A stretch of DNA of 9,938 nucleotides, from contig JAUXXK010000197.1 in the NCBI GenBank assembly GCA_030681145.1, positions 1-9,938 on the forward strand, given 5' to 3'. How positions within the stretch are numbered: the stretch's first letter is position 1; every line of letters begins with the position of its first letter. Source of the stretch: Methanobacteriaceae archaeon (GTDB lineage Archaea; Methanobacteriota; Methanobacteria; Methanobacteriales; Methanobacteriaceae). Under the pieces are notes generated by a model, which saw nothing but the letters and a program-made list of their open reading frames with translations, did no database searches and was not told the origin of the DNA. A program made the position numbers and the translations under genes. Shown piece after piece: positions 7,126 through 9,938 of the stretch.

Positions 7126-7135
7126 ATATATTTAA
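7126..7135 (+). promoter_or_regulatory. TATA-like box for the HEAT-repeat gene
   Basis: ATATATTTAA lies about 75 bases before the HEAT gene ATG, after the T-rich GTTTTTAAAAAATAA that follows the upstream stop codon. A start near 7156 would give a leader of about 45 bases. It suggests that the HEAT gene can be transcribed apart from the membrane-protein gene. Confidence 0.35.
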
Positions 7136-7201
7136 AACTATAATCATTGATAAAAATAGGCATAATATCAAATTACATTATAATTGTAATTGAGGGAAAA
7201 A

Positions 7202-8551
7202 ATGGATTATAATAAATATAAAGTTGATGTAGACGAACTAGTGGCAGAAAACAATGTTCAAGGATTAATTGATGCGCTAGAACACGAAGATTTTATTGTA
7301 AGAAAAGAGGCGTCTAGTGCCTTAAAATATGTTAGGGATAAACGAGCAGAAGATGCATTAATCAAGTCCCTCCACTATGAAAATTGGCATTCACAGTTTT
7401 CAGTATTAAGTGCTGTAAGGTCAAATGCCGCCGAAGCACTTGGTAAGCTAAACAGTCAAAAAGCTGTGCCATATCTCATAATAACCTTAGAAGATCCAGA
7501 TATAGAAGTTCGTTGGAAATCAGCAGAAGCATTAGGGAGAATCAGAGATCCTGTAGCAATAGATCCTTTAATTAATGCATTAAATGACTATGATGGGGAT
7601 GTTCGTAAGTATGCCACAAAAGCCCTAGGAGATATTGGCGACGATTATGCTATTGAACCCCTTATTGAAGCACTTAGAGATATAGATTGGCCAGTTAGGA
7701 AAGTTGCAGCCACTGCTTTAGGAAAAATTGGTGATGAAAGAGCACTTAAACCTCTTTTAAATGCTTTGAACGATAATGACATTGATGTCAGACGCCATGC
7801 AATAGGTGCACTGGTAAAAATGGAAAAACATGCTGTAAAACCACTTTTAAATAAATTACATGACCCGGACTGGCAAACAAGAGCAATATCTGCGGAGGCA
7901 TTAGGAAGAGTTGGAAACCGTAAGGCAGTTAAAGAACTTATCAAATCACTTGGTGATGGAAAAGTAAAAGATGAAAATAGGTATGTCCGAGGAAAAGCTG
8001 CAGAAGCGCTTGGAAGAATAGGAGATAAAAGTGCTGTAAAATTCCTTGAAAATGCTTTAAATGAACCATACATATTTATTCGGAAAAGAGCTCAGGAAGC
8101 ACTTGACTTAATTGAATTAACACCAGATTTAGGGCATTTTGAAAATGATGAGTTCTGTTTTGATTTCCCATTATTCTGGGATGTTGAAGACATATACAAA
8201 TGGGAAAAATTGATAATTGGATATTGGCCTTCTAAAAGTCTTAAATTTTCTATTAATCGAAAAACAAGTGTAGAAGATGTTACTGTAGACGAATTTGCAG
8301 AGATGATAACAGAAGTCTTCAAAGAACAACATATGGACAAGATTTTTCAAAATGAAGATACTATTGCTGGTTCAAGAGCTTTTAAGATAATTGGTGAAAA
8401 TTATCAATTTGACCCACCTAAAAAAACAGTAGTTACTGCTTTTAAGAAATATAATAATTTATATTACTTCTGGTTTACAGGAAATACAGAAGATGTGAAT
8501 GAATCATTAAAATACATTAAGATAATGATAAACAGTTTCCATATGAAATAA
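7202..8551 (+). CDS. HEAT-repeat (PBS-lyase type) protein with C-terminal DcrB/PsbP-like domain
   Basis: This is a 449-residue soluble protein without a signal peptide. Residues about 17-305 are eight to nine HEAT-like repeats of about 31 residues, with the recurring pattern DxxVRxxAxxALGxIGDxxAxxPLIxAL (for example 100-130, 131-161, 162-192, 193-221). Such solenoids bind proteins; related repeats occur in phycobilin lyases, but no enzyme activity is implied here. Residues about 315-449 form a separate alpha/beta domain. It opens with FCFDFPLFWDVED and closes with YYFWFTGNTED and INSF, a layout resembling the DcrB (DUF1795) / PsbP / Mog1 fold. The ATG at 7202 is preferred because GAGGG sits five bases ahead of it. 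A TTG at 7190 would overlap that site. The gene lies 105 bases after the fusion gene on the same strand, so joint function is possible but unproven. Confidence 0.8.
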   Translation: MDYNKYKVDVDELVAENNVQGLIDALEHEDFIVRKEASSALKYVRDKRAEDALIKSLHYENWHSQFSVLSAVRSNAAEALGKLNSQKAVPYLIITLEDPDIEVRWKSAEALGRIRDPVAIDPLINALNDYDGDVRKYATKALGDIGDDYAIEPLIEALRDIDWPVRKVAATALGKIGDERALKPLLNALNDNDIDVRRHAIGALVKMEKHAVKPLLNKLHDPDWQTRAISAEALGRVGNRKAVKELIKSLGDGKVKDENRYVRGKAAEALGRIGDKSAVKFLENALNEPYIFIRKRAQEALDLIELTPDLGHFENDEFCFDFPLFWDVEDIYKWEKLIIGYWPSKSLKFSINRKTSVEDVTVDEFAEMITEVFKEQHMDKIFQNEDTIAGSRAFKIIGENYQFDPPKKTVVTAFKKYNNLYYFWFTGNTEDVNESLKYIKIMINSFHMK

Positions 8552-8574
8552 TTTAGATTATCTATTAATTGAAT

Positions 8575-8584
8575 AAAAAAAAAA
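8575..8584 (-). terminator. Oligo-T terminator candidate for the cdhE-ferredoxin transcript
   Basis: Ten consecutive A on the plus strand give a T10 run in the minus-strand transcript, about 105 bases past the ferredoxin stop. For the convergent HEAT gene, the T-rich TTTAATTTATTCTTCT at 8585-8600 could do the same on the plus strand. Confidence 0.4.
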
Positions 8585-8690
8585 TTTAATTTATTCTTCT
8601 GAATATTTGTATTAAAAAAATAAAATATGATGCACCATGAAAAAATATCCCATATGACAATTATTAAAACAGTTAACTTTGATTAAAAAA

Positions 8691-9158
8691 TTATATTTTT
8701 GTTTTGTAAATTCTCAAGGCTTCTTCCAAAGTGTGAACAAATTCAGAATCAGACCTAAGATCTTCCAAGTCTTCTACCGAAAATACCTTTAAAACATTAT
8801 CCTTACATGCCTCTACACATGCCGGAAGAATAGTATCTGAGTCCATACATAATGTGCATTTTTGAATAGATTTTTTTTCATCATCAATAACTAATATACC
8901 TATAGGACATGCAATCATGCACAATCGGCATAGAATACATGATTCTTCATCCACTATCAGAGTATCATTTTCTTTTTTTATGGCCCCTGTAGGACATATT
9001 TTGGCACACGGTGCTTTATCCGGGTGACATTGCATGCAAAAAACTGGTATCGAACTGCTTTTTTTAGCCCTTGCCACTCCATGTTGTTTTTTACAGGCAT
9101 TAATGCAATCATTACATTCGCTGCATCTTTGAGGATCAACAACCATCAATGTTTTCAT
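8691..9158 (-). CDS. Four-cluster [4Fe-4S] ferredoxin (CooF/HycB-like), CODH-associated
   Basis: This 155-residue cytoplasmic electron carrier has four cysteine groups: C12xxC15xxC18xxxC22, C41xxC44x6C51xxxC55P, C74xxC77xxC80xxxC84P and C101xxC104x9C114xxxC118. They are arranged as in the HycB/NrfC/CooF family and can pair to bind four [4Fe-4S] clusters. The C-terminal 30 residues are acidic and helical. The start is set at MKTLMVVD because GGTGAT lies just before that ATG. A longer frame from 9188 would place the ribosome binding site inside the coding region and add ten unlike residues. It lies 92 bases downstream of cdhE on the same strand, so it probably passes electrons to or from the CO dehydrogenase/acetyl-CoA synthase complex. 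A general ferredoxin role is the alternative. Confidence 0.88.
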   Translation of the reverse strand: MKTLMVVDPQRCSECNDCINACKKQHGVARAKKSSSIPVFCMQCHPDKAPCAKICPTGAIKKENDTLIVDEESCILCRLCMIACPIGILVIDDEKKSIQKCTLCMDSDTILPACVEACKDNVLKVFSVEDLEDLRSDSEFVHTLEEALRIYKTKI

Positions 9159-9161
9159 CAA

Positions 9162-9167
9162 ATCACC
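9162..9167 (-). promoter_or_regulatory. Ribosome binding site that fixes the ferredoxin start
   Basis: GGTGAT on the minus strand matches the 16S rRNA 3' end complement and lies three bases before the ATG at 9158. The same GGTGA type precedes the genes starting at 3313 and 4538. Confidence 0.6.
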
Positions 9168-9250
9168 TATTATAAAATTAAATACCATTATTCGAATTAG
9201 AAAAATAGTAAATAATTATAGATTGTTTTTATTATTTTATAAATTAAAGA

Positions 9251-9938
9251 TTATTCTTCTTTAGTAAGATAATCTGGAACAGCAGATGAATCTCTTGGAC
9301 CTACAACAACTTCCCATCCACTATCATCCTCAATTTCTCCACTAACCGGCGCAGCAAGGCCAGGAATAATCATTTTTCGAGTTTTAACCTTATCTTCTAT
9401 ACCTGTTTCTTTAATCAAATCTGCTACAGATTTACCAGTTAGTTGTCCTCCTGCTAAAGACACATCTACTGCCCTACCTTCAGTATCCAAAACTAAAAGA
9501 TAGCAATTGGCTTTTCCAGATTTTAAATCCCCCTCCACAGTGTAATATGTTAGAGCAAAATTAGTAGTGAGTAACACAGGAGAATTTTCATCTAGTTCAC
9601 CGAACTCATATAATCCAGAGTCAACAGCTTGTGGCTTCCTCGGATCTGTATAAAGACTTTGTCTTAATGTTAAAACAGGTATAAGTTCCCATATATCAGT
9701 ACCATTCAATATTAGGATATCTGCATATTTATTAAGTAATGTAGAAGCAATAGTGGCCTCTTTAATACTTTTAGTCACATCATCTTCATCATTGTTTAAT
9801 CTCAAAAGAGCAGGAATTCCCAAAATTGGGAAACGGAAGTCTTCGTCTTTTTCCTCAACAGCCAATCTTCTGATCATAACAAAATTATCTAATGTATCTC
9901 CAATGCCGTCTCCCACAAATGTGCCAGGATCCAGAACT
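9251..9938 (-). CDS. cdhE: Acetyl-CoA decarbonylase/synthase complex subunit gamma (CdhE), C-terminal part
   Basis: This is the large subunit of the corrinoid iron-sulfur protein. It carries the methyl group on a cobamide between tetrahydrosarcinapterin (or tetrahydromethanopterin) and the acetyl-CoA synthase site in the Wood-Ljungdahl pathway. The frame is open to the window edge and holds the last 229 residues of a protein usually near 460. Visible family segments are DPGTFVGDGIGDTLDNF and FPILGIPA (end of the TIM-barrel domain). These are followed by the corrinoid-binding C-terminal domain with LLVLDTEGRAVDVSLAGG, IIPGLAAPVSGEIE and VVVGPRDSS. The N-terminal [4Fe-4S] domain lies beyond the right edge. 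An apparent start at 9916 is an internal GTG codon, because the conserved sequence continues upstream of it. The four-cluster ferredoxin follows downstream. Confidence 0.92.
   Translation of the reverse strand, partial: VLDPGTFVGDGIGDTLDNFVMIRRLAVEEKDEDFRFPILGIPALLRLNNDEDDVTKSIKEATIASTLLNKYADILILNGTDIWELIPVLTLRQSLYTDPRKPQAVDSGLYEFGELDENSPVLLTTNFALTYYTVEGDLKSGKANCYLLVLDTEGRAVDVSLAGGQLTGKSVADLIKETGIEDKVKTRKMIIPGLAAPVSGEIEDDSGWEVVVGPRDSSAVPDYLTKEE

Noticed and set aside
7190..7204. Start of the HEAT-repeat protein at a TTG codon at 7190
   Set aside because: The GAGGG ribosome binding site overlaps that codon and is placed correctly for the ATG at 7202.
7250..8120. Repeated DNA in the HEAT gene as a possible tandem repeat array
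   Set aside because: The similarity is at the protein level (31-residue HEAT units) and the DNA copies have diverged.
7645..8340. Long minus-strand open frames opposite the HEAT-repeat gene
   Set aside because: They are antisense shadows of the repetitive plus-strand coding sequence, with Ser/Leu-rich translations and no ribosome binding sites.
9159..9188. Ten-residue N-terminal extension of the ferredoxin from an ATG at 9188
   Set aside because: It would encode the GGTGAT ribosome binding site, and its residues do not resemble the family, whose members start just before the first cysteine motif.

Overview
The window looks like chromosomal DNA of a methanogenic archaeon of the order Methanobacteriales, most likely Methanobacterium or a close relative. 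This is an inference from content. The DNA is very A+T rich. It carries a subunit of the acetyl-CoA decarbonylase/synthase complex, tRNA genes without an encoded CCA end, ribosome binding sites of the GGTGA type, archaeal TATA-like boxes, and a PhoU protein with an added helix-turn-helix.

Layout. At the left edge (+ strand) is the 3' end of a citrate synthase-family gene, annotated in related genomes as citryl-CoA lyase or citrate synthase. It is followed by a short broken remnant of a 2TM-domain membrane protein. Positions 562 to 3856 form a run of minus-strand genes, read right to left: tRNA-Leu(TAA), tRNA-Thr(GGT), a calcineurin-like metallophosphoesterase, a five-helix membrane protein of unknown role, and a PhoU-family regulator. 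Positions 3857 to 4537 hold no intact gene, but they include what looks like the decayed 3' end of a reading frame interrupted by one stop codon.

On the plus strand, positions 4538 to 7096 encode an 852-residue membrane protein. It joins an STT3/AglB-like multi-helix N-terminal half to a long exported C-terminal half with helical repeats of the squalene cyclase / C5-epimerase (alpha/alpha toroid) type. It is followed by a soluble HEAT-repeat protein (7202 to 8551) that ends in a small DcrB/PsbP-like domain. Convergent to these, on the minus strand at the right edge, are the 3' end of cdhE (large corrinoid iron-sulfur subunit of the CO dehydrogenase/acetyl-CoA synthase complex) and a four-cluster ferredoxin that probably serves it.

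How the parts work together. The cdhE plus ferredoxin pair belongs to autotrophic carbon fixation (Wood-Ljungdahl pathway), and the citrate synthase-family enzyme is a central-carbon function. The PhoU, membrane protein and phosphoesterase genes are neighbours, but nothing proves a shared pathway. The most unusual item is the glycosyltransferase-like/toroid fusion, which could act on cell-surface polysaccharide or glycoprotein outside the membrane. Its substrate cannot be read from the sequence. No mobile element, CRISPR array or defence system was seen.
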